Shown: piece by piece, positions 51,921 through 58,474 of the stretch
How positions within the stretch are numbered: the stretch's first letter is position 1
Layout of the letters: each line of letters starts with the position of its first letter
Origin: CAXXOK01 sp963678055
Lineage (GTDB): Bacteria; Bacillota; Clostridia; Christensenellales; Aristaeellaceae
NCBI GenBank assembly: GCA_963678055.1
Contig: OY782679.1
Coordinates: 1 to 64,000 of the forward strand
Length of the DNA: 64,000 nucleotides
Direction of reading: 5' to 3'
The notes under the pieces: generated by a model
Database searches by the model: none
Seen by the model: the letters and a program-made list of their open reading frames with translations, nothing else
What the model was told of the DNA's origin: nothing
Made by a program: the position numbers and the translations under genes

Positions 51921-52101
51921 CAATGGATTCAAGGGGGTCTGCCGTCTTGCTGCCGGCAAAGGCATGTGAGGCGGATCAGTGCTCCACTGTGGGCCGTAAC
52001 AAACGGGGCAAGACACCCGGCGGATAGGCGATGCCCTCCGCCGCCTAAGCATAACAGAAACAAGCAGGAGTCACAACATGTTCTTGATTTTGGAATGATT
52101 G
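51921..52101. ncRNA. Candidate structured RNA in 350-base intergenic region
   Basis: The 51896-52190 stretch has no convincing gene but is rich in nested complementary segments. GTCTTGC (51944-51950) pairs with GCAAGAC (52008-52014), enclosing small hairpins TGCC/GGCA (51951-51964), CAGTG/CACTG (51977-51989) and CCGT/ACGG (about 51993-52006). CGGCGGA/TCCGCCG (52018-52043) follows, and CAATGGATTCAAG (51921-51933) can pair in part with CTTG...GAAT.ATTG (52083-52101) as a closing stem. Size and closed-rod shape recall 6S RNA, and a plus-strand TATAAT lies at 51900-51905, but the 6S consensus was not recognised. Coding strand is undecided; it could also be a leader of the LCP gene. Confidence 0.35.
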
Positions 52102-52190
52102 TAAACGGCGAGAATATCCCACTCGTTCAGGCCTGCAACATGCTAAAACCGACGCTGCTGCGCCTTGCTTTCACCCGGCAGTTCCATGGC

Positions 52191-52218
52191 AAAAAGACCG
52201 CATCCATACGCGGTCTTT
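52191..52218 (-). terminator. Terminator after GntR gene
   Basis: AAAGACCGC (52193-52201) pairs with GCGGTCTTT (52210-52218) over an eight-base loop; on the minus strand it ends in five T's. It closes the GntR-ABC transcript about 25 bases after the gntR stop at 52243. Confidence 0.85.
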
Positions 52219-52242
52219 GCTTTAACAGTTATATGGAAGTTT

Positions 52243-52614
52243 CTAGTCTTTATAGTGCCGTTTTACGGCATCGATGATCTCATCACACGAGATGCCAAGA
52301 CTGCGACAGGCATGTACATCCTCCGCCAGTCTGGCGTTTAGAATATCGGCCTTGGTTTCCTCCATCTGCCGGTCGGTAACCTGCGATACGGTGGTGCCGC
52401 GCCCAACGCGCGTTGTAATCAGCCCCTGGCTTTCGAGCATTTCCCAGGCTTTTTTCACCGTGATGACGCTGATGCGCAGCTCCAGCGCCACCGTGCGGAT
52501 GGGCGGAAGGGGAGCGCCCGAAGGCAGCTCCCCGCGAATGATCTGGGCGCGGATTTGTTCATAAATCTGCTGATAGATCGGCGCATTCGCCGTGTCTGAT
52601 ATCACAATATTCAT
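52243..52614 (-). CDS. GntR-family (YtrA-type) transcriptional regulator
   Basis: A 123-residue regulator whose N-terminal winged helix reads PIYQQIYEQIRAQIIRGELPSGAPLPPIRTVALELRISVITVKKAWEMLESQGLI (positions about 11-64), the GntR DNA-binding domain. Its short C-terminal part (about 65-123) is the small YtrA-type dimerisation helix set, not a ligand-binding domain. YtrA regulators usually repress adjacent ABC transporter operons. Here it is the last gene, overlapping the ABC permease by four bases, with a possible operator upstream of the operon at 54122-54137. Confidence 0.9.
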   Translation of the reverse strand: MNIVISDTANAPIYQQIYEQIRAQIIRGELPSGAPLPPIRTVALELRISVITVKKAWEMLESQGLITTRVGRGTTVSQVTDRQMEETKADILNARLAEDVHACRSLGISCDEIIDAVKRHYKD

Positions 52615-53255
52615 AGGTCTAGTGTCTCAAACCGCTTGGCGGACAAGCGGTAGGCGATGGCATTGAGCCCTGCAAAGCCCGCAATGCCGGCGATCAGCGT
52701 CACCACATGCGCCGCTGTGGTTTGCATGCCGTCAAAGGTGTTTTGCACAAAGGGAACAAACACAATGCCAAGCTCTATCAGCGCAGCAAAGCCCAGTGCT
52801 GCCGCCGTGCCAAACAGCGTTGCTCCCAGGATTTTGTACGCGGTTTTGTAGTACAGCGGGAGCATGACGACGTTGAACAGCCCGAACATGATGAACGAAA
52901 GGCCGAGGAATGCCAGGTTTCCGTCCAAAAACAGGTAGTTAGGCGTGGTCAGCACGGTCAGTTTCAGGGCAACACACACGGCGGCTACTGCAATTTGCAG
53001 CGTTTCCAATGCGGCCAGCGTGATCAAGCGTGCTTTGACAATATCCCGGCGCTGTACAGGCAGGGTTGCCGAAAAGTAAACTTCCTTGTAGGTCTTGGAC
53101 AGGCCCAGCAGGTTGGGCGCGGCGATAAAGCAGAAGTACAGCAAGGCAATAAAGTATACCCACTGGGAGATCAGGATCAGCGCCGAGAGCAGCGCCACAG
53201 CGTAGAACATGGGATTAACGAGCAGTTTAAACTCTTTATAAAGCAGCGCTTTCAT
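52611..53255 (-). CDS. ABC-2 family transporter permease
   Basis: A 214-residue permease. It begins MKALLYKEFKLLVNPMFYAVALLSALILISQ, typical of the ABC-2 type family paired with YtrA-controlled ATPases. Six hydrophobic helices follow. GGAGG lies 8 bases before the ATG at 53255; a longer frame of 20 residues would overlap the ATPase gene further and lacks a site. It overlaps the ATPase by 20 bases and gntR by four. The exporter's substrate is unknown. Confidence 0.85.
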   Translation of the reverse strand: MKALLYKEFKLLVNPMFYAVALLSALILISQWVYFIALLYFCFIAAPNLLGLSKTYKEVYFSATLPVQRRDIVKARLITLAALETLQIAVAAVCVALKLTVLTTPNYLFLDGNLAFLGLSFIMFGLFNVVMLPLYYKTAYKILGATLFGTAAALGFAALIELGIVFVPFVQNTFDGMQTTAAHVVTLIAGIAGFAGLNAIAYRLSAKRFETLDL

Positions 53256-54105
53256 GTGCGTATCCTCCTTTTCTTTCGTGGAAGACCATAATGTCTTCCA
53301 GCGTCGGGGGGTCAATGGTCAGGCCGTCAATTTTGGGTATACGGTCGGTTTCCAGCAGCGCCTGAAAACCCAGCGAGCTGCTCCGCACCGACACTGCGGC
53401 GGCTAGCACACTTTCCAGCTGCGCGGGCGTGCCTTTGACAATGCGGTACTTACCAATCAAATCGTCCTTGGAACAGCTTTCCAGCATGCGACCGTTTTTA
53501 ATATAGGTAATAAAATCGGCACATTTATCCAAATCGGTGGTGATGTGTGTGGAAAACAGGATGGAGCGGCTGCCGTCTTCAATCAGCTCCTGAAACAGTT
53601 CCAAAAGGTCGTCACGCGCCACAGGGTCAAGCCCCGAGGTGGGCTCATCGAGGATTAAAAGCTGCGCATTGTGCGACAGGGCGAGCGTCAGGTTGAATTT
53701 CACGCGCATGCCGCTGGATAGTTCATCTACCTTCTTGCTTTCATCCAAGCCGAAGCGGCGCAGGCAATCGCGGTAGGCCGCCTCGTTCCAGTCGGGGTAA
53801 AAGCGGCGCACCACATCGGTAATCTGGCGCAGCCTATGCTTGGGGAAATAGTCAGTCTCCCCCATCATAAAGCCTATTTTCTGCTTGACTGCGTTCTCGT
53901 TTTCGGCAAAATCCAGGCCAAAGGCACGCACAGTACCGGAATCCTTCCGTACCAGATTCATGATTGATTTCAGCGTCGTGGTCTTCCCGGCGCCGTTTGA
54001 GCCGATAAAGCCCATAATGTATCCGGGCTCCAGCGCAAACGAAATGTTTTCCAGCTTGAACGTGGGATATGTTTTGTTCAGGTTCGCAATTTCTAAAATA
54101 TTCAT
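53236..54105 (-). CDS. ABC transporter ATP-binding protein
   Basis: A 289-residue ATPase. Walker A GSNGAGKTTT near 37-46, signature ELSSGMRVKFNLTLALS near 133, Walker B LLILDEPTSGLD near 153-164 and the switch His in FSTHI. The C-terminal part (about 215-289) is variable, as in YtrB-type subunits. AAGGAGG lies 6 bases before the ATG at 54105; a six-residue longer start would precede the site. It is the first gene of the operon with the permease and gntR. Confidence 0.92.
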   Translation of the reverse strand: MNILEIANLNKTYPTFKLENISFALEPGYIMGFIGSNGAGKTTTLKSIMNLVRKDSGTVRAFGLDFAENENAVKQKIGFMMGETDYFPKHRLRQITDVVRRFYPDWNEAAYRDCLRRFGLDESKKVDELSSGMRVKFNLTLALSHNAQLLILDEPTSGLDPVARDDLLELFQELIEDGSRSILFSTHITTDLDKCADFITYIKNGRMLESCSKDDLIGKYRIVKGTPAQLESVLAAAVSVRSSSLGFQALLETDRIPKIDGLTIDPPTLEDIMVFHERKGGYAHESAAL

Positions 54106-54121
54106 AGGGTCCTCCTTGCAC

Positions 54122-54163
54122 ATTGTGCATACACAATATACACAATATACCCAATCGTGTCAA
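54122..54163 (-). promoter_or_regulatory. Promoter and candidate GntR operator for ABC-gntR operon
   Basis: On the minus strand, TTGACA (54163-54158), 17-base spacer and TATATT (54140-54135). Just downstream lies ATTGTG-CATA-CACAAT (54122-54137), an inverted repeat with 6-base arms, and ACAATATAC is repeated in tandem (about 54133-54150). This overlap of start region and repeat fits repression by the YtrA-type regulator. Confidence 0.65.
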
Positions 54164-54197
54164 CCCCCCTTTTTTAAAAATTTTTAACGAGTTTTAC

Positions 54198-54238
54198 AAT
54201 GCAAGAAAACCCTTGTGTAGTAAGGGTTTTCTTGCATT
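54198..54238. repeat. Long perfect hairpin of unknown role
   Basis: AATGCAAGAAAACCCTT (54198-54214) and its exact reverse complement (54222-54238) form a 17-base-pair stem with a GTGTAGT loop. It lies between the ABC-gntR promoter and the end of the small membrane protein gene at 54315 and has no T-run outside the stem, though the TTTT within may allow termination. Confidence 0.6.
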
Positions 54239-54314
54239 CAATCGACAGTACGCCGAAAGCGTTTTTATTTTTTTCTACTCTCGTTCACGCCGGGTGGCAT
54301 GGTTCTCCCTCAGG

Positions 54315-54626
54315 TCAAGCTTGCGCGCTTTCCACGCCGTTGTCACCCTGCACAATACTTTGGGATTGCTGCTGAAAAAGCATGCGTTCAATGCTATTGG
54401 CCGATATAATAAGCTCGCCAAATCCATATATGATATACGCGCCCACAAAGGCTGAAAAGCTGCCACCGATTAGCGTTAACAAGCCAAGAAATATGGATAC
54501 GTCCCGACCGTACTTCTCGCCTCCAAAAGCAATGATACTAATTCCAAAATACATACAAACGATAATGCCAAGAGTCCCCGATACGATAGCCAGCGTTTTC
54601 ATTGTTCTTCCAACGTTTTTAGACAT
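54315..54626 (-). CDS. Small membrane protein, paralogue A
   Basis: A 103-residue protein with two hydrophobic segments (TLAIVSGTLGIIVCMYFGISIIAFG and VSIFLGLLTLIGGSFSAFVGAYIIYGF) followed by GELIISANSIERMLFQQQS. It is clearly related to the gene at 55883: both start M(S)KN(V/I)GK..., share TLAIV...TLSI-type helices, and GFGELI(I/T)S...NIE.M. ..QQ. This copy ends after a short hydrophilic tail and has no zinc ribbon. Start at 54626 is chosen because AAGGAG is 9 bases upstream. Function unknown; the repeated promoter suggests parallel regulation. Confidence 0.65.
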   Translation of the reverse strand: MSKNVGRTMKTLAIVSGTLGIIVCMYFGISIIAFGGEKYGRDVSIFLGLLTLIGGSFSAFVGAYIIYGFGELIISANSIERMLFQQQSQSIVQGDNGVESAQA

Positions 54627-54649
54627 ATTCATATTCTCCTTTTTTTGTC

Positions 54650-54678
54650 ATACTAAATGACTTGCTAAATATTGTCAA
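54650..54678 (-). promoter_or_regulatory. Promoter of paralogue A
   Basis: Minus-strand TTGACA (54678-54673), 17-base spacer ATATTTAGCAAGTCATT, TAGTAT (54655-54650). The same TTGACAATATTTA core is duplicated upstream of paralogue B at 56407-56435. Confidence 0.65.
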
Positions 54679-54731
54679 TACAAAGCAAAACCCGCTAGCG
54701 TTATTCCTATTTCTCTTATACTGACGCAACG

Positions 54732-54763
54732 AAAAGCCGCTTTGGGTGTGATTCAAAGCGGTT
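54732..54763 (-). terminator. Terminator after pentapeptide-repeat gene
   Basis: CCGCTTTG (54737-54744) pairs with CAAAGCGG (54754-54761); on the minus strand it is followed by a TTTT tract (54735-54732). It lies directly after the stop at 54767. Confidence 0.7.
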
Positions 54764-54766
54764 CTG

Positions 54767-55429
54767 CTATGGCTTTTTGACTTTTACCCCAAGCAGCCCC
54801 ACCAGATCCGGAGCTTGCAGCATATCAATCAAGATTCCTTTCAGCTCAACAGGCGGGGACGAAAGCGTAGGCGCGATGAGTATATTACCTGAAAAGTCAA
54901 TTCCTGCCAGCATGGTTTTGCTTAGATCGTTGCGGATGAACTTGGAATCATCCGCAGAAAACTTGCTCAGCTTTGCTTCGGCCATGGATGCATCGCTGAA
55001 ATCAACGCTTTGAAACCGCACGGCGGTAAGCTTGGCCGTGTTCAGGTTGGCATACTGCAAATTGCACTGCGAAACCAATGTGTGCTTGATCATTGCGCCA
55101 ACAAAATCGGTCCCAATGCATTTACAATCGACAAAACTGCAGCGTTCAAGATACGCTCTCTGGAAATTACAGTTGGAAAAATCGCAGCCGCGAAACTCCA
55201 CATCCACAAAGCTTGCCTTTTCAAAGCAGCATTTGTGAAAGCTGCAGCCTACAAATAAACTCTTGCAGATGTCCATCTTGAAGAAATCCACGCACTGGCT
55301 TTGCTGCTTCTCGGCGCTGATCTGCGAAATACTCTGGTCATCGGCAATCAGCGGTCGGACATAGTCTGCAAAGTCTTCTACCGAGGTCAGGGTTTCGGGC
55401 AGTCTGGGAAGAGTAGTGTTCGGGTGCAT
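54767..55429 (-). CDS. Pentapeptide-repeat protein
   Basis: A 220-residue cytosolic protein in which residues about 60-180 follow the A(D/N)LXX pentapeptide rhythm: CDFSNCNFQRAYLERCSF, CNLQYANLNTAKLTAVRF, VDFSDASMAEAKLSKF. This forms a right-handed quadrilateral beta-helix. Some members mimic DNA to protect gyrase from fluoroquinolones, others have unknown roles; no evidence favours either. AGGAGG lies before the ATG. It starts 34 bases downstream of a very small ORF, with which it probably shares a promoter, and ends at a terminator. Confidence 0.85.
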   Translation of the reverse strand: MHPNTTLPRLPETLTSVEDFADYVRPLIADDQSISQISAEKQQSQCVDFFKMDICKSLFVGCSFHKCCFEKASFVDVEFRGCDFSNCNFQRAYLERCSFVDCKCIGTDFVGAMIKHTLVSQCNLQYANLNTAKLTAVRFQSVDFSDASMAEAKLSKFSADDSKFIRNDLSKTMLAGIDFSGNILIAPTLSSPPVELKGILIDMLQAPDLVGLLGVKVKKP

Positions 55430-55463
55430 AGATTCCTCCTGTGTATAATAGAGCTTCCGACAT

Positions 55464-55601
55464 TTACCGCTTTTGCTTTTCGATCAGCTCGTTAACCTGC
55501 TTGTCAAACTCGGCGGAGCCCGGCAGCGCCTTGTGCTTACGCAGCAGCCTGCGCTCGATCCATCCGGTGATCACATCAAAAATCAGTTCAAGAATTTCCA
55601 T
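55464..55601 (-). CDS. Very small ORF, 45 residues, unknown
   Basis: On the minus strand an ATG at 55601 opens a 45-codon frame (MEILELIFDVITGWIERRLLRKHK..., ending VNELIEKQKR) with AAAGGAG 11 bases upstream. The sequence is amphipathic and charged, helix-like, and lacks cysteines. It ends just before the pentapeptide-repeat gene's ribosome-binding site. Size is below usual gene-calling limits; I consider it probable because of the ribosome-binding site and sequence character, but conservation is untested. Confidence 0.5.
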   Translation of the reverse strand: MEILELIFDVITGWIERRLLRKHKALPGSAEFDKQVNELIEKQKR

Positions 55602-55785
55602 ACGGCTGTACGCTCCTTTGCACAGGGTGGGAATTCGCTCGTGGGGGATCGTTTCCTACCAGTATCGCGTTTGCAAATATGTGAAAAGTTCTTTATGCTT
55701 TGTCCTGTCTACAGGCGATAGTAGCTCCTCTGGGGCAATTAGAACGTACTTAGACGGCTCTTTAAGGCAGCTTTGCTAGGTCTGG

Positions 55786-55794
55786 ATTATAGCA
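55786..55794 (-). promoter_or_regulatory. Extended -10 promoter for small ORF and pentapeptide gene
   Basis: Minus-strand TGcTATAAT with a perfect TATAAT at 55791-55786 and TG at 55794-55793. It lies about 185 bases upstream of the small ORF start, so a leader of that length precedes it; no strong structure was recognised in the leader. Confidence 0.6.
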
Positions 55795-55882
55795 TACTAA
55801 ACCCGCAAAGCAGCCACCCTTTGGACTGCTATTCATTTTGCCTTGATGTGTATATCTCCGCTGTCGCGACACATTGATGCTG

Positions 55883-56383
55883 CTACACCAATGGCTGTCC
55901 GCACTTTTGGCAGTTCACCTCAAAGGATGGGTTTTCTTGGCCACAGTTTGCACACTTCACCGTTTTCTGTGGTACTGGCGGTGGTGCTGTCACCGTTGAT
56001 GCTTGGGTATTCTTCTCGTGATTGGCTTGGATATTGTTATAATAAGGCATTCTTTCCAGTTGTACCGGTTCTGGCTGCGTGCTCACCATGCTGCTGCCAA
56101 CAGGCTTCGTGGTTTGCGGTAGTTGCTGCTGAAGCATCATGCTTTCAATGTTTTTCGTTGATGTAATGAGTTCACCAAACCCGTACAAAAGAAACGCTTC
56201 GACAACGGCCGCAAAAATCCCGAAAATAATAAGAAACATACCAAGAAGCACACCCGAGCCATCCCCATACAAGGTGTTTCCCGCCGACATCAGCATCAGC
56301 CCGAAAATCACACAGATTACGATAGAAATCGTTACCGTAACAATCGCCAGCGTTTGAATATTCTTTCCAATATTATTTGACAT
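55883..56383 (-). CDS. Small membrane protein with zinc ribbon, paralogue B
   Basis: A 166-residue protein. It shares with paralogue A (54315-54626) the N-terminus MSNNIGKNIQTLAIVTVTISIVICVIFGLM and the LLYGFGELITSTKNIESMMLQQQ stretch, then adds a proline/glutamine linker and a C-terminal zinc ribbon, CANCGQENPSFEVNCQKCGQ. Two membrane helices plus cytosolic zinc ribbon suggest a small membrane scaffold or sensor. AAGGAG is 9 bases before ATG at 56383. The next minus-strand gene, a KAP NTPase, starts far upstream, so this gene has its own promoter. Confidence 0.7.
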   Translation of the reverse strand: MSNNIGKNIQTLAIVTVTISIVICVIFGLMLMSAGNTLYGDGSGVLLGMFLIIFGIFAAVVEAFLLYGFGELITSTKNIESMMLQQQLPQTTKPVGSSMVSTQPEPVQLERMPYYNNIQANHEKNTQASTVTAPPPVPQKTVKCANCGQENPSFEVNCQKCGQPLV

Positions 56384-56406
56384 ATGCATATTCTCCTTTT
56401 TTTGTC

Positions 56407-56435
56407 ATAATAAATGGATTGTTAAATATTGTCAA
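56407..56435 (-). promoter_or_regulatory. Promoter of paralogue B
   Basis: Minus-strand TTGACA (56435-56430), 17-base spacer, TATTAT (56412-56407), closely matching the promoter of paralogue A in both the TTGACAATATTTA region and the downstream AAAAAGGAG. Confidence 0.65.
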
Positions 56436-56518
56436 CGTAAAGCAAATGCTGCTAGCTGTATATACAACCCCCCGCGAGCTTGTGTATGTGTCTAGCAAGC
56501 TATATTCTCACCCGACCG

Positions 56519-58021
56519 TTACTTATTCTCCTCGTTTTCCTGAGCAGATTCTACTGCTATATCTTCACTGCCATCACTTTCTTTTTGTAATCCTGTTTCA
56601 AAATCGAAAAACTCCATATGCTGATGAATATATTCTGGAATACTCCTTGCTCTAATTGATTTGAAATTTTCTAGATCTTCTGGGAAAAGCACATGTCCAA
56701 TAATCATATTATCTTGTAAACGCTCAGTCATCCTACCAAATTGCGCCTCTGGATTTGGTACAACACCAATTCTATCTTTAAAGTATAAGACATCTATGTT
56801 CTTCACTTTAGTACTTTTGGCAAGATAATCATAGTTTACATCCCCGATTATTTTTAATATGCCTTTATCATCTACAATCATTTCAATTTTTCTTGCTCGT
56901 GAAAACTCAAGTATTCTTTTGCTCATTCTTCCATAGCGACGATCAATACTTTGGTACAAGTCAGTAAAATCGCTTGGTATTTCTCGTGTTTCGTCGGTTA
57001 GACACTCAAACCATTCTCTTTTTTTATATCTCAAACAAAGTAAATGTATATAAAACACATGCGCCAGAGAGTTTTTATAATTCTTGACGAAATTGTTATA
57101 CATTAGCTTATATGTTGACACAATACGTTCTATATCCCGAAGTGTTAAGTGAAAGTAACTAAAGCAATTCTCGAATTCTCTGCAAACTGCTTCTACAAAT
57201 TGCTCATCTTCTATGTCTCTAATTTTATCCTGAATATATTCATTTATACACGGTTTTGGAATCGTTGTTATATAGTCGAAAAGCCGCAACAAATACCCCG
57301 CCGAATCCATGCCTGTTCCATACGCTTTTTCAACTGTTTTTTGTAATTGACCCATGTCCAATGCGTATAAAAATACAATTTTCTTGTTGGTCAGCAGATG
57401 TTTTGTAATTTCTATTGTTTTAATCGCAAAGTCCGGTTTGCATCTATCTAATTCGTCAATTATAACTATCATTTTCCCATTTTTCCCATACTCGTCAACT
57501 GCTTTCGATAGCGCATCACACAAATTATCGATTGCCTGTTCATATTGGAAGAATTTATCTTCTGTGCTATTTGTAATCTTTGACTTCTCAAGAGCGCTAT
57601 CTAAATCAATACCCGAAAAATGATCAAGTACCCCATTTGATAATGACGCCACAAATCGAGTTATTCTAATAAATCTCCCGGCCGCCCGTTCAAATCCATT
57701 CTCGTCTGCTAGCGCTTCATTTTTAAAGAGAGACATAGCCAGTGGCATAAGGGGTTCATCAAAATAATCATATTTCCATGCATTGTATTCTACAACAATT
57801 AAGGGTTTATCCATTGATGTATATTCTTCACGGATTTTCGATGCCAACATTCTTAACAGCGTTGTTTTACCCTTGCCATACTCTGCATTCACAGCAATCG
57901 TATAACTTCCCTCTTCACTTTCAGCATTTTGAGCAAGCTCTATTAAGAAATCAGCATACCGTTCACGACCAAGTTGATCATGTTCTTCAAACGTCAATCG
58001 TTTTTCTTCCTTACTAGCCAT
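56519..58021 (-). CDS. KAP-family P-loop NTPase, AT-rich
   Basis: A 500-residue KAP NTPase. Walker A NAEYGKGKTT is near 45-54, VVEYNAWKYDYF (the KAP N(A/P)W motif) near 76-87, and Walker B IVIIDELDRCKP near 185-196, followed by KKIVFLYALDMGQLQ. The N-terminal LTFEEHDQLGRERYADFL is typical of the family. No transmembrane segment is evident. The gene is markedly AT-rich compared with its neighbours, a sign of acquisition, and sits alone upstream of the trp operon. KAP proteins such as PifA abort phage infection; a role here is only inferred. Confidence 0.88.
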   Translation of the reverse strand: MASKEEKRLTFEEHDQLGRERYADFLIELAQNAESEEGSYTIAVNAEYGKGKTTLLRMLASKIREEYTSMDKPLIVVEYNAWKYDYFDEPLMPLAMSLFKNEALADENGFERAAGRFIRITRFVASLSNGVLDHFSGIDLDSALEKSKITNSTEDKFFQYEQAIDNLCDALSKAVDEYGKNGKMIVIIDELDRCKPDFAIKTIEITKHLLTNKKIVFLYALDMGQLQKTVEKAYGTGMDSAGYLLRLFDYITTIPKPCINEYIQDKIRDIEDEQFVEAVCREFENCFSYFHLTLRDIERIVSTYKLMYNNFVKNYKNSLAHVFYIHLLCLRYKKREWFECLTDETREIPSDFTDLYQSIDRRYGRMSKRILEFSRARKIEMIVDDKGILKIIGDVNYDYLAKSTKVKNIDVLYFKDRIGVVPNPEAQFGRMTERLQDNMIIGHVLFPEDLENFKSIRARSIPEYIHQHMEFFDFETGLQKESDGSEDIAVESAQENEENK

Positions 58022-58110
58022 ATATTACTCCATAATTTATTTTTACTTTATCATTCGCTTCTATATAGAACTATATCATACATTTTATTCGTTTGGTAGA
58101 TATTCACTAT

Positions 58111-58140
58111 TTGACAACCCCACGCCCCCTATGCTACACT
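58111..58140 (+). promoter_or_regulatory. Promoter of the trp operon
   Basis: Perfect TTGACA (58111-58116), 18-base spacer and extended -10 TGcTACACT (TACACT 58135-58140). The start site falls near 58147, immediately before the T-box leader. Confidence 0.75.
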
Positions 58141-58154
58141 AGCCCCAACTTCAT

Positions 58155-58432
58155 AGCAAACCTGTGAAGCGGAGATAACGGTGGTTATGCTCTTACAGAG
58201 AGCCCGGATTGCTGGAAACGGGCAGAACACAAGCCATCAAATGGACCGCTGAGGGCGCGGGGAAAAGGGGTATGGCCCCTGAGTATATCGCGACGAGAGG
58301 GCATACGTCAGTTGCCGGGAAACTGTTGGGTTTCCGCTAAGCGCACGGTAGCAATATCGTGAATCAGGGTGGCACCGCGAGTGAATACAACGCTCGTCCT
58401 TGACTAACAAAGTCAATGACGGGCGTTTTTTG
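58155..58432 (+). promoter_or_regulatory. T-box riboswitch, tryptophan-specific
   Basis: A leader with the full T-box order. Stem I contains AGAGAGC and TGCTGGAAACGGGC (about 58195-58222). The specifier loop AATGGACC carries the Trp codon TGG (58242-58244). Farther on, the conserved T-box AGGGTGGCACCGCG (58366-58379) pairs with uncharged tRNA. Uncharged tRNA-Trp would stabilise the antiterminator and allow trp transcription. It is placed between the promoter at 58111 and trpE. Start is approximate. Confidence 0.9.
58389..58432 (+). terminator. T-box regulated terminator
   Basis: AACGCTCGTC (58389-58398) pairs with GACGGGCGTT (about 58418-58427) with one wobble, with an inner TTGACT/AGTCAA stem, followed by TTTTTTGTT. 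The 5' arm lies just beyond the T-box, so it competes with the antiterminator. Confidence 0.9.
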
Positions 58433-58474
58433 TTCCACAAAAATGCGCGCAGACACACACAGGAGGATGATTCA

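Noticed and set aside
51896..52200. SRP RNA, tmRNA or RNase P RNA in the 350-base gap
   Set aside because: The conserved GGUCAGGxCCGGAAGG (SRP), GGGGGC...GGUUCGAC (tmRNA) and GAGGAAAGUCC/ACAGAAA...ACCGCC (RNase P) strings are absent on either strand.
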